From the NCBI RefSeq assembly GCF_029868855.1, contig NZ_JARWOV010000108.1:1-64000 (forward strand): DNA of 64,000 nt, read 5' to 3'. Of this stretch, positions 46,971 through 54,656 are shown piece by piece. Both the position numbers and the translations under genes were made by a program. The notes under the pieces were generated by a model. The model searched no databases, was not told where the DNA came from, and saw only the letters and a program-made list of their open reading frames with translations. This DNA is from Nocardia carnea (lineage in GTDB: Bacteria > Actinomycetota > Actinomycetes > Mycobacteriales > Mycobacteriaceae). Positions within the stretch are counted from its first letter, which is position 1. Each line of letters starts with the position of its first letter.

Positions 46971-47873
46971 GTGACAGTGGCTGATCGATCCGGTTCCCGG
47001 ATCCGGCGGATGGTGTGCGTAATCGCCGGTGTGCTGCTGACGGCCGGGTGCGTGACCAATATCGAGGACACCGGGCCGGTACCACCGAAGATCACGGTGC
47101 AGACCGTGCCGGAACTAGTGGCCCGCGTACCACCCGATATCGCCGCGGCGGGGGAGGTGGTGGTCGGCGTGAATGTGCCGTATCAGCCGAACGAGTACCG
47201 CGACCGGCACGGCGCGATAGTCGGCTTCGATATCGACCTGATGGATGCCGTGACCGCGGTGCTGGGAATCCGCGCCCGCTACACCGAATCGGCATTCGAG
47301 AAGATCATCCCCGCCGTTCAGGCCGGGACCTACGACGTCGGGATGTCGTCGATCACCGATACGCCCGAACGAGAACAGCAGGTCGATTTCGTCACCTACT
47401 TCAGTGCCGGTGTGCAGTGGGCGCAGCGCACAGGCGACGATATCGACCCGGAGAACGCCTGCGGTAAACGCGTCGCGGTGCAGGCGACAACCGTGGAGCA
47501 CATCGAGGAGGTCCCGGCCAAGAGCGAAGCGTGCGTCGCCGCCGGGAAGGATCCGATCATCATCGACGCGTTCGACGAGCAGAGCGCGGTCACCAACGCC
47601 CTGGTCCTCGGCCAGGTCGACGCCATGTCCGCGGATTCCCCGGTGACGGCGTACGCCATCAAACAGACCAGCGGGAAGATCGAACCGGCGGGCCCGGTCT
47701 TCGATGCCGCTCCCTACGGGTGGGCGGTGGCCAAGTATTCCCCGCTCGGGCCGGTACTGCGCGATGCCGTGCAGCATCTGATGGACAGCGGGCAGTACCG
47801 GCAGATCACCGAGAACTGGGGTGTGCAGGAGGGTGCGCTGGGCACCTCCGTGATCAACGGCGCGAGGAGCTGA
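46971..47873 (+). CDS. polar amino acid ABC transporter substrate-binding lipoprotein
   Basis: 300 residues: signal peptide with lipobox LTAGC (about residue 25), then a type II periplasmic-binding fold opening AAGEVVVGVNVPYQPNEY, GFDIDLMDAVTAVLGIRARY, YDVGMSSITDTPEREQQVDF and ending GQYRQITENWGV. The family binds Glu, Gln, Arg or similar. GTG 46971 keeps a signal peptide of normal length. First gene of a three-gene importer; four bases to the permease. Confidence 0.9.
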   Translation: MTVADRSGSRIRRMVCVIAGVLLTAGCVTNIEDTGPVPPKITVQTVPELVARVPPDIAAAGEVVVGVNVPYQPNEYRDRHGAIVGFDIDLMDAVTAVLGIRARYTESAFEKIIPAVQAGTYDVGMSSITDTPEREQQVDFVTYFSAGVQWAQRTGDDIDPENACGKRVAVQATTVEHIEEVPAKSEACVAAGKDPIIIDAFDEQSAVTNALVLGQVDAMSADSPVTAYAIKQTSGKIEPAGPVFDAAPYGWAVAKYSPLGPVLRDAVQHLMDSGQYRQITENWGVQEGALGTSVINGARS

Positions 47874-47877
47874 CGCC

Positions 47878-48807
47878 ATGACCACCGACCCGGGCGCGAC
47901 CCGCGACGATCCCGAACCCGAAGCGATCGAGGCCGTCCCCCTGCGCCGCCCGGGCCGGTGGCTCGCGGCGGTCCTGATCCTTGTCCTGGTGGGCCTGTTC
48001 GTCTACGGCGCGGCGACCAATCCCGCCTATCGCTGGGACGTGTACTGGCAGTATCTGCGGGATACCCGGATCGCGGCCGGTGCGGTGGTCACCCTGGAAC
48101 TGACCGTGCTGGCGATGGTGATCGCCGTGGCGCTCGGCACCACCCTTGCGGTGATGCGGTTGTCGCCGAACCCGGTGCTGCGCGCCACCGCCTGGGTGTA
48201 TCTGTGGGTCTTCCGTGGCACCCCGGTGTATGTGCAGCTGGTGTTCTGGGGTCTGGTGCCGTCGCTGTACCAGCATGTCGCGCTCGGCGTGCCGTTCGGA
48301 CCCCGGCTGTTCGAACTGGATGTGCAGAGCCTGCAGGCGGCGTTCGCGTTCGCGGTGATCGGGCTGGGCCTCAACGAGGCGGCGTATATGGCCGAGATCG
48401 TCCGGGCCGGTATCAACTCCGTGGGGGAGGGCCAGCGGGAAGCCTCCACCGCCCTGGGCATGTCCTGGTCGCAGACCATGCGCCGGACGGTGCTGCCGCA
48501 GGCCATGCGGGTGATCATCCCGCCGACCGGTAACGAACTCATCAGCATGCTGAAGACCACCGCGCTGGTCACCGCCATCCCGCTCAGCACCGACCTGTTC
48601 GGGCGGGCCCGCGATATCTACGGCGTGAACTTCCTGCCCATCCCGTTGCTGCTGGTCACCGCGACCTGGTATCTGGCGATCACCAGCGTGCTGATGGTCG
48701 GTCAGTACTACCTGGAGAAATACTATTCACGCGGGATATCGCGGCAGTTGACGGCCAAACAGCTCCAGGCGCTGGCCGACGCACAAGGGGAGGCACGGGC
48801 GAAATGA
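47878..48807 (+). CDS. polar amino acid ABC transporter permease
   Basis: 309 residues with five to six helices. The His/Glu/Gln/Arg/opine 3-TM domain shows [37 protein letters not shown] and the ATPase-coupling EAA loop [27 protein letters not shown] single permease gene suggests a homodimer channel. Coupled to the ATPase by an ATGA overlap. Confidence 0.93.
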   Translation: MTTDPGATRDDPEPEAIEAVPLRRPGRWLAAVLILVLVGLFVYGAATNPAYRWDVYWQYLRDTRIAAGAVVTLELTVLAMVIAVALGTTLAVMRLSPNPVLRATAWVYLWVFRGTPVYVQLVFWGLVPSLYQHVALGVPFGPRLFELDVQSLQAAFAFAVIGLGLNEAAYMAEIVRAGINSVGEGQREASTALGMSWSQTMRRTVLPQAMRVIIPPTGNELISMLKTTALVTAIPLSTDLFGRARDIYGVNFLPIPLLLVTATWYLAITSVLMVGQYYLEKYYSRGISRQLTAKQLQALADAQGEARAK

Positions 48808-49580
48808 CCGCGACCAGTCCGGAACCGATGGTCCGCGCCGACCGGGTGTACAAGAACTTCGGTGCGCTGCGGGTGCTCAACGGGATAACACTGGAGGTCC
48901 GGCAGGGTGAGGTGCTGTGCCTCATCGGGCCCTCCGGCTCGGGGAAATCCACGTTCCTGCGCTGTATCAACCATCTCGAACAGGTCAGCGCGGGGCGGCT
49001 GTACGTGGCCGGCGAACTCGTCGGCTACCGGGAGAAAGCCGGACGGCTCTACGAACTGCATCCCCGCGACGCCGCCCGGCAACGCCGGGAGATCGGGATG
49101 GTCTTCCAGCATTTCAACCTCTTCCCGCATCGGACCGCGCTCGGCAACGTGATCGAGGCGCCGATGCAGGTGAAGAAGACCCGCAAGGCGGCTGCCACCG
49201 CGCGCGCCGAGGAACTGCTGGATCGAGTCGGGCTGGCGGACAAAGCGAATGCCTACCCCGCGCAGTTGTCCGGTGGGCAGCAGCAGCGGGTCGCGATCGC
49301 GCGCGCATTGGCGATGGACCCGAAACTCATGCTCTTCGACGAGCCCACCTCCGCCCTGGACCCCGAACTGGTCGGTGAGGTATTGACCGTGATGCGCGAA
49401 CTCGCCGATTCCGGTATGACGATGGTGGTGGTCACGCACGAGATGGGTTTCGCGCGGGAGGTCGCCGACCAGTTGGTGTTCATGGACCAGGGAGTGGTGG
49501 TCGAGGCCGGGCCGCCCGCGGACCTGCTGGCCGCCCCCCGGCACGATCGCACGAAGGAGTTCCTCTCCCGGCTGCTGTGA
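48804..49580 (+). CDS. polar amino acid ABC transporter ATPase (GlnQ type)
   Basis: 258 residues: Walker [10 protein letters not shown] (about 42-50), Q-loop [11 protein letters not shown], signature [15 protein letters not shown], Walker [15 protein letters not shown] and switch [13 protein letters not shown] short insertion ([22 protein letters not shown]) after the Walker A region is typical of the actinobacterial branch. Energises the preceding permease. Confidence 0.95.
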   Translation: MTATSPEPMVRADRVYKNFGALRVLNGITLEVRQGEVLCLIGPSGSGKSTFLRCINHLEQVSAGRLYVAGELVGYREKAGRLYELHPRDAARQRREIGMVFQHFNLFPHRTALGNVIEAPMQVKKTRKAAATARAEELLDRVGLADKANAYPAQLSGGQQQRVAIARALAMDPKLMLFDEPTSALDPELVGEVLTVMRELADSGMTMVVVTHEMGFAREVADQLVFMDQGVVVEAGPPADLLAAPRHDRTKEFLSRLL

Positions 49581-49595
49581 GGGGCCGGCCGGCGG

Positions 49596-50582
49596 TCAGT
49601 GTACCGGCCACTCGGCGGCGACGGTGCCGGTGCGCTGCACATAGGCCAGCCGCTCGAGGACACCGTCGACGGCGCTGTCGCTGAGCGCGAGATCTTCGAC
49701 ACGGCTGCCCATATCTTCGCGTGTGGCCGCATTCACGGGGCCGAGAACATCCGGCTCCAACTGCTCGCCCGCCCAGTGGTCCACGAAGGGTGATCCCAGC
49801 ACGAAATCCTCCCCGCCGCGACGCGGATCCGCCGTCTCCGGTATGGAGTGGCCGAGATCGAAGACCACCAACTCGTCGTCTGCGCGGTGCGCTTCGTTGT
49901 GCCCATCGTATTTCGGCCGGAAGTTCGCCTCGTTCTCGTCCAGATTGCCGATCACGAAATGTCCGACCGCGGTCTGCTGTTGATGGATCTTCGGGTATTC
50001 GTGCCAGTCCTTACTGGCCTTCATCGGCACGAACAGCTGCGCCATACCCGGCCCGTGCGGGCCGGTTACCAGCGCCGTCGGGGGCACCCGCATACCAGCT
50101 CCGAGCCCGTCGAATATGCGGTATCCGGCGACTTCTCGCCGAGCCAGTTGCCCGGGGGCGTGGGGGATCCAGTTCAGACCGCCGTACATCTCCATGTCAT
50201 CGGGTTTGTAGATGTAGAAGACACCTTCGGCGTCGCGTGCGATGAAGACGCCGTTCGCGCTGGAAGGAAGCGTATTCGAAAGCTCTTCATCGATCACCAG
50301 CCGGCGTGAGGAGATGTACTGCTCGGCGTGGCTCGGTGTGTACGGCGGAAAACGACCGCTGGGCGGCACCGCGCCGCGTGCGTCGCCGCGCGCTTCGGAG
50401 CGCCACTCGAAAGGTATGGCGAAATCGCGATCGACCGAAGTGAGGTCGTAGGCGACACCTTCGAGACTGGAACTGTAATCGCGCAGGAGCGTGGCACGGT
50501 ACCGGCCTACAACCCCCGCGACATTGGTCAAACGTAGCAGGGTGTCGTCGACGACTCCGGTCCACGGCTGGAGCGGATTCAC
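49596..50582 (-). CDS. PI3/4-kinase-like (SCO1664/TIGR03843-related) protein
   Basis: 328 residues. From about residue 118 the protein resembles the small bacterial PI3/4-kinase-like family: GVFIARDAEGVFYIYKP with a candidate ATP lysine, LARREVAGYRIFDGLGAGMRVPPT, then QTAVGHFVIGNLDENEANFR as the catalytic-loop equivalent and VVFDLGHSIPE as the metal-binding DLG. All key positions look intact, so phosphotransfer is plausible, though the substrate is unknown. The first ~117 residues match nothing I know. GTG 50582 overlaps the upstream partner's stop as GTGA; the open frame upstream of it is antisense noise. Confidence 0.75.
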   Translation of the reverse strand: MNPLQPWTGVVDDTLLRLTNVAGVVGRYRATLLRDYSSSLEGVAYDLTSVDRDFAIPFEWRSEARGDARGAVPPSGRFPPYTPSHAEQYISSRRLVIDEELSNTLPSSANGVFIARDAEGVFYIYKPDDMEMYGGLNWIPHAPGQLARREVAGYRIFDGLGAGMRVPPTALVTGPHGPGMAQLFVPMKASKDWHEYPKIHQQQTAVGHFVIGNLDENEANFRPKYDGHNEAHRADDELVVFDLGHSIPETADPRRGGEDFVLGSPFVDHWAGEQLEPDVLGPVNAATREDMGSRVEDLALSDSAVDGVLERLAYVQRTGTVAAEWPVH

Positions 50583-50947
50583 CGGCGCTCGTCCCCCGTC
50601 CTGCCCGGGCCCGCGGGTGCACCGGATACGGCGGGACCCGGGGTCTCGTCGACGATCCGGCAATAGCTCAGGCGGCGCGGCGCCAGCAGAGCACGCATGA
50701 ACGCGGGACCATCGTGAATCGTTGCCGGTTCCGCCACGCCGGGAATCCGGATGCCCTCCCGGAGCCAGCGTCGCGCCATCGGACATCCGTCCGGTCTGGT
50801 CAGAGTCAATTCCACGGCGGCGGTGCCGGTGAGCCGGAATTGCGCGACACGCTGGTATCGGGTGCCCACCAATTCGTAGATTGCGACGGAGGTCGGTGTG
50901 GGTTTGTGGTGAAGCATGGTACGCAGCTGCAATCGTTGTGTGGTCAT
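50579..50947 (-). CDS. small protein coupled to the PI3/4-kinase-like gene
   Basis: 122 residues if started at ATG 50947 (MTTQRLQLRTMLHHKPTPTS), or 136 from 50989. The middle reads VELTLTRPDGCPMARRWLREGI and the end has PAFMRALLAPRRLSYCRIVDETP, a compact soluble protein with no recognised family. The four-base overlap with the kinase-like gene implies stoichiometric translation, so a partner, inhibitor or substrate role is plausible but unproven. Confidence 0.65.
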   Translation of the reverse strand: MTTQRLQLRTMLHHKPTPTSVAIYELVGTRYQRVAQFRLTGTAAVELTLTRPDGCPMARRWLREGIRIPGVAEPATIHDGPAFMRALLAPRRLSYCRIVDETPGPAVSGAPAGPGRTGDERR

Positions 50948-51029
50948 CGATTCCGGGCCGTGGTGCAGGCCATCGAGCCATGATGACATTCGCGGCGCGG
51001 CACGTCAGTGCTTTCCGTACGGACCGTGG

Positions 51030-52115
51030 TCACCGGTGATGGATACGCGCGGTCACCTGTTCGGTGAATTCGGCCGTCGACGCCTGGCCGCCGAGATCCG
51101 CGGTGGCGATGCCGGCGGCGAAGGTCGCGCGCACGGCGCGGTCGATACGGTCCGCGGCCCGGCCGGAGTGCGGATCGTTGTGGCGCTGCGCCAGCCAGCG
51201 CAGGAGCATGGCCGCGGAGCGGTGCAGAGCCACGGGGTTCGCCCGGTTGTGCCCCGCCAGCTCCGGCGCCGCGCCGTGTACCGCCTGCGCCATCGCCCGG
51301 GTGGCCGAGCAGTTCAGGGAGGGCGCCGTGCCCAATGATCCGCTCAACTGGGCGGCGAGATCGGACAGGATATCGCCGAAGAGATTCTCGGTGACCAGCA
51401 CGTCGTAGTCACCGGGAGAGCGCACCAGATGGGCGGCGGCCGCGTCGACGTGTTCGTCGTCGACAGTGATTCCGGGGTAGTCCCGCGCGACCGCGTAGCA
51501 GGTGTCACGGAACAATCCCATGGTCAGCGGAAGCACATTCGCCTTGTGCACGATCGTCACGCGCTTGCGCCGGGTCGTGGCGAGCCGGAATGCGTCATGG
51601 GCGATCCGCTCGCAGGCCGAGCGGGTCACCAGGCCCACCGAGAGCGCGACATCGGGGGTGGGACAGAACTCGCCGGACCCGACGGCCATGTTTCGGTCCG
51701 CGTAGAAACCTTCGCTGTTCTCCCGCACGATCACCAGATCGATATCGGGCGCGACAGCGCGAATTCCGGGAAATGCCTGCGCCGGTCGGATATTGGCGTA
51801 CAGGCCGAAATGCCGGCGGATCACGCCGCCCGGCGCGATGCGGTGCTGCGCGGGATAGGACGCGTTGTCGTGGGGGCCGAGGATCCAGCCGTCGGTCCCG
51901 GCCAACCCTTCGAGAGTGGATTCCGGTAGCGCCGTGCCGAATTCGTCGATCGCCCCGCGGCCCATCGGCAGCGAGACCCACTCCGGGGCGGGGCATCCGG
52001 CGGCCGTCAGTGCCTCGTCGACCACCCGCCGCGCCGAATCCACCACCTCGGGTCCGATCCCGTCGCCGTCGACGAGACCCAGTCGTAGCCGCTGTCCCGA
52101 TTCCGTCCCGTCCAT
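51030..52115 (-). CDS. isocitrate/isopropylmalate dehydrogenase family protein
   Basis: 361 residues of the beta-decarboxylating dehydrogenase family. LVDGDGIGPEVVDSA opens the fold; IVRENSEGFYADR, TIVHKANVLPLTMGLF and the signature NLFGDILSDLAAQLSGSLG carry the metal-binding aspartates, with HGAAPELAGHNRANPVA near the end. LeuB, tartrate dehydrogenase and homoisocitrate dehydrogenase are all possible; the ENSEGFYADR loop differs from standard LeuB, and no leuCD is adjacent. ATG 52115 begins the conserved domain; about 100 codons of open frame upstream are not homologous. Confidence 0.85.
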   Translation of the reverse strand: MDGTESGQRLRLGLVDGDGIGPEVVDSARRVVDEALTAAGCPAPEWVSLPMGRGAIDEFGTALPESTLEGLAGTDGWILGPHDNASYPAQHRIAPGGVIRRHFGLYANIRPAQAFPGIRAVAPDIDLVIVRENSEGFYADRNMAVGSGEFCPTPDVALSVGLVTRSACERIAHDAFRLATTRRKRVTIVHKANVLPLTMGLFRDTCYAVARDYPGITVDDEHVDAAAAHLVRSPGDYDVLVTENLFGDILSDLAAQLSGSLGTAPSLNCSATRAMAQAVHGAAPELAGHNRANPVALHRSAAMLLRWLAQRHNDPHSGRAADRIDRAVRATFAAGIATADLGGQASTAEFTEQVTARIHHR

Positions 52116-52434
52116 CCGGCCATCGTTGCAGAGTGCGCCCTTGGGCTTCGACCTGCCGGCCGGTGTCAGCACGTCGGGGATGCCGTCCCACGCCGGTTGG
52201 CTCGCCCAACCGGCGGTCGAGGCGTCGGATATCGGTGTCGCGGTCTGCGAGGCCGCGGTCCGAGCCGCCCGCGAAGCCCTGCCGGGCAGGAGTGATCGGC
52301 CGCGGGCTCGGGTCCGCCGCGGCCGATCAAAGCGGGGGTCCAGCCCGAACTGCTCGGCCCGTTCCCGGGGTACTCCTCGGCATGGGCTGTGCGACGTGCC
52401 GGTCTCCCGGGACGATTTCCTCACCCGTCGGAGT
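52116..52434. other. intergenic region, no supported gene
   Basis: About 320 bases between the dehydrogenase start and the SPFH promoter. Both strands have long open frames because of GC content, but none shows domain features or a ribosome site. A plus-strand fragment (VEASDIGVAVCEAAVRAAREAL) has an amphipathic helix look and could be gene debris; I cannot assign it. Confidence 0.35.
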
Positions 52435-52463
52435 TTGCCGGGTCACTATCCCGCTGCTATCTT
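52435..52463 (+). promoter_or_regulatory. promoter of SPFH-RHH operon
   Basis: TTGCCG (52435-52440), 17 bases, TATCTT (52458-52463). The predicted transcription start near 52470 falls inside the dyad operator, and GAGGGAGGA at 52481-52489 is the ribosome site for the SPFH gene. Confidence 0.62.
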
Positions 52464-52482
52464 GGTGATATCACTTTGATAG
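52457..52482. promoter_or_regulatory. nested 26-bp palindromic operator
   Basis: An inner perfect palindrome GTGATATCAC (52465-52474) is flanked at three bases on each side by CTATC (52457-52461) and GATAG (52478-52482), all sharing one symmetry centre. It covers the -10 box and start site, as a repressor site would. The ribbon-helix-helix protein encoded downstream is the obvious candidate ligand, but a PadR- or GntR-type factor elsewhere is possible. Confidence 0.65.
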
Positions 52483-52494
52483 AGGGAGGATGTC

Positions 52495-53379
52495 ATGAAG
52501 TTCCGGGATGCCGCACGGGTCAACGGGTTCGTGGTGTTGCTGATCTGGCTGGTTCTCACGATCGCGCTGGCGGCCGTCGCGGTGGCGGGCTTCGTCGCCT
52601 TCGGGCAGAACCAGAACGCCGCCGCGCTGGCCGGGGCGATCGTCGCCTGCGTGGTGGGGGTTCTGCTGTTGCTCGGTATCACCGGGCTCACGGTGGTGAA
52701 CCCCAACGAGGCCAAGGTCGTCCAGTTCTTCGGCCGCTATATCGGATCGGTGAGCGATCCCGGTTTCTTCTCGGTTCTCCCATTGACCGACCGGCGCAGC
52801 ATCTCGCTGCGGGTCCGCAACTTCGAAACGCAGAAGCTGAAGGTCAACGACGCCGACGGCAACCCGGTCGAGATCGCCGCAGTGGTGGTCTACAAGGTGG
52901 TCGACAGCTTCAAGGCCGCGTTCGCCGTGGACGACTACGAAGAATATGTGGCGACCCAGTCCGAGGCCGCTGTGCGGCATCTGGCGACCACCCACCCGTA
53001 CGACGCCCACGACGACGAACGCACCAGCCTGCGTGACGGCGCCGAGGTCGCCGAGGAGCTCACCGTCGAACTGCGCGATCGCACCGAAACCGCGGGTATC
53101 GAGGTCATCGAGGCGCGGATCACCCACCTCGCCTACGCCCCGGAGATCGCCCAGGCGATGCTGGTGCGCCAGCAGGCGAACCAGGTCGTCGCGGCGCGAG
53201 CCCGGATCGTGGAGGGTGCGGTCGGCATGGTCGGGATGGCGCTGGAACGGCTCACCGCCGAGGGCATGGTCGACCTGGACGAGGAGCGCAAGGCCACCAT
53301 GGTCTCGAACCTGCTGGTGGTGCTGTGCGGGGACCGGCCGGCCCAGCCCGTGGTCAATGCGGGATCGCTGTACAGCTGA
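52495..53379 (+). CDS. SPFH/Band 7 domain membrane protein
   Basis: 294 residues. Two N-terminal transmembrane helices (GFVVLLIWLVLTIALAAVAV and AIVACVVGVLLLLGITGL), then an SPFH domain (about 68-265) with VVNPNEAKVVQFFGRYIG, SLRVRNFETQKLKVND, VEIAAVVVYKVVDS and YEEYVATQSEAAVRHLAT. Lacks a long coiled-coil flotillin tail. SPFH proteins build membrane-associated oligomers; the client is unknown. Stop overlaps the RHH gene as TGATG. Confidence 0.9.
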   Translation: MKFRDAARVNGFVVLLIWLVLTIALAAVAVAGFVAFGQNQNAAALAGAIVACVVGVLLLLGITGLTVVNPNEAKVVQFFGRYIGSVSDPGFFSVLPLTDRRSISLRVRNFETQKLKVNDADGNPVEIAAVVVYKVVDSFKAAFAVDDYEEYVATQSEAAVRHLATTHPYDAHDDERTSLRDGAEVAEELTVELRDRTETAGIEVIEARITHLAYAPEIAQAMLVRQQANQVVAARARIVEGAVGMVGMALERLTAEGMVDLDEERKATMVSNLLVVLCGDRPAQPVVNAGSLYS

Positions 53380-53552
53380 TGGCCGAACGCAAGAAGGTCC
53401 TGCTCCGGCTCGACCCGGCGGTGTACGACGCGGTGGCGAAATGGGCGGCCGACGACCTGCGCAGCGTGAACGCGCAGATCGAGTTCGCGCTCCGGCGTGC
53501 GCTCGACCAGGCCGGCCGCTCGCCGCGTACTTCCCGCAGCGACGACTCCTGA
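53379..53552 (+). CDS. Arc-like ribbon-helix-helix protein
   Basis: 57 residues: KKVLLRLDPAVYDAVAKWAADDLRSVNAQIEFALRRAL is a complete RHH fold, with the beta strand (KKVLLRL) that enters the DNA groove and helices for dimerisation, and a short Ser/Arg/Asp tail. It is short enough to be skipped by many gene callers. ATG 53379 overlaps the SPFH stop (TGATG), so expression is coupled. It could be an autorepressor acting at the upstream dyad or a non-DNA-binding partner of the SPFH protein. Confidence 0.85.
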   Translation: MAERKKVLLRLDPAVYDAVAKWAADDLRSVNAQIEFALRRALDQAGRSPRTSRSDDS

Positions 53553-53565
53553 ACAGTTCCGCCCG

Positions 53566-53600
53566 TCCTCCGGGCCCGCGGTCACCGCGGGCCCGGAGGA
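53566..53600. terminator. bidirectional terminator hairpin
   Basis: Two 17-base perfect inverted arms (53566-53582 and 53584-53600) with a single central base lie between the convergent RHH and methyltransferase genes. A few inner pairs must open to form the loop. Confidence 0.75.
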
Positions 53601-53616
53601 TGCTTTCTGCCCATGG

Positions 53617-54489
53617 TCAGCCGGTCGATGATTCCGGTTTATGGCTGACGAATATGGCCGTACCCGGGAATATCTGCCCGCGCAACGGGCTCCACTGGCC
53701 CCATTCCCGGTCGAGCCATTCCGGCCAGTCGGGCTCGACGATATCGTCGAGGACCAATCCCGCGCCGACGATTTCCCGGACGCGATCGCCGATCGTCCGA
53801 TGATGCTCTACATAGGTGCAGCGGCCGTCGCCGTCGAATTCGGTGTACGGGGTGCGATCGAAATAGGGGAACACGGCTTCGAGTCCGTCCGGCCCCGGAT
53901 CGTCGCGGAAGATCCAGCGCATCGGATGGTTCACCGCGAAGACCCACCGGCCACCGGGTCGCAGTACCCGGGCCACCTCCCGCATGACGCGGGCGGAATC
54001 GGCGACGAACGGCACGGCACCGAAGGCCGAACATGCCAGATCGAACGATTCGTCCGCGAACGGCAGAGCCTCCGCGCCCGCTTGGACCAGCGGGACGCGG
54101 GGTCCGCCCCGATCCATGGCGGCAAGCCCCCGTGACAACATTCCCATCGACAGATCCAGGCCCACCGGATGTGCGCCCTGACCGGCCAGCCAGCGTGCGC
54201 ACGGCGCCGAACCACAGCCGAGTTCGAGGATCCGTTTCCCGGCGACCTCGCCGAGCAGCCGCATATCGCCCTCGTGCAGGCCCTCCGGGCACCACACGAA
54301 CTCACCCCCCGGACTGGCGGTGCCCAGGAACTCTCCATGGGTATCGTGGTACTGGCCGGCGTCGGCATCCCACCAGCGCCGGCTCGCCCGTTCGCTTTCT
54401 TCCGAATCGACTCGCGAGCGTGCGGCACCCGTGGTTCCCAGTAGTGCGGTGGCCTGAGCGTGGCGATCTTGAACGAGGTCGTCGGACAC
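53617..54489 (-). CDS. class I SAM-dependent methyltransferase
   Basis: 290 residues. The SAM motif I is ILELGCGSAPCARWLAGQG, followed by GLDLSMGML (acidic ribose contact), AEALPFADESFDLACSAFGAVPF and RVLRPGGRWVFA. The acceptor is unknown. An N-terminal Trp/Tyr-rich helix (RRWWDADAGQYHDTHGEFLG) is characteristic of a conserved actinobacterial group found beside rpsA. GTG 54489 is chosen: TATAAG at plus 54504-54499 lies nine bases before it, consistent with a leaderless start, and upstream codons are not conserved. Confidence 0.85.
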   Translation of the reverse strand: MSDDLVQDRHAQATALLGTTGAARSRVDSEESERASRRWWDADAGQYHDTHGEFLGTASPGGEFVWCPEGLHEGDMRLLGEVAGKRILELGCGSAPCARWLAGQGAHPVGLDLSMGMLSRGLAAMDRGGPRVPLVQAGAEALPFADESFDLACSAFGAVPFVADSARVMREVARVLRPGGRWVFAVNHPMRWIFRDDPGPDGLEAVFPYFDRTPYTEFDGDGRCTYVEHHRTIGDRVREIVGAGLVLDDIVEPDWPEWLDREWGQWSPLRGQIFPGTAIFVSHKPESSTG

Positions 54490-54498
54490 GACGCGAAG

Positions 54499-54504
54499 CT
54501 TATA
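54499..54504 (-). promoter_or_regulatory. -10 box of methyltransferase gene
   Basis: TATAAG on the minus strand, nine bases before GTG 54489. No -35 or ribosome site is clear. Confidence 0.4.
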
Positions 54505-54656
54505 GATTCGCACCGGGGGGTCGTTTGCCCGGCTGGATACGGGTCGCGTACGCTGAACCCGCAAGTGATCACACCCGGAGCCGCTGGGTGTATCGCAGCG
54601 TACCGAAAGTCTCAATGTCCGCAACCGATCACAATCCGTCCGGAGCAAACCGCCAC

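Noticed and set aside
52116-52424. N-terminal extension of the dehydrogenase frame
   Set aside because: The added residues are Arg/Ser/Ala-rich without similarity to the family, whose start motif LVDGDGIGPE lies just after ATG 52115.
54033-54656. 200-codon extension of rpsA upstream
   Set aside because: It is antisense to the methyltransferase and unlike any S1 protein; mycobacterial RpsA starts at the MPT/MPS site.
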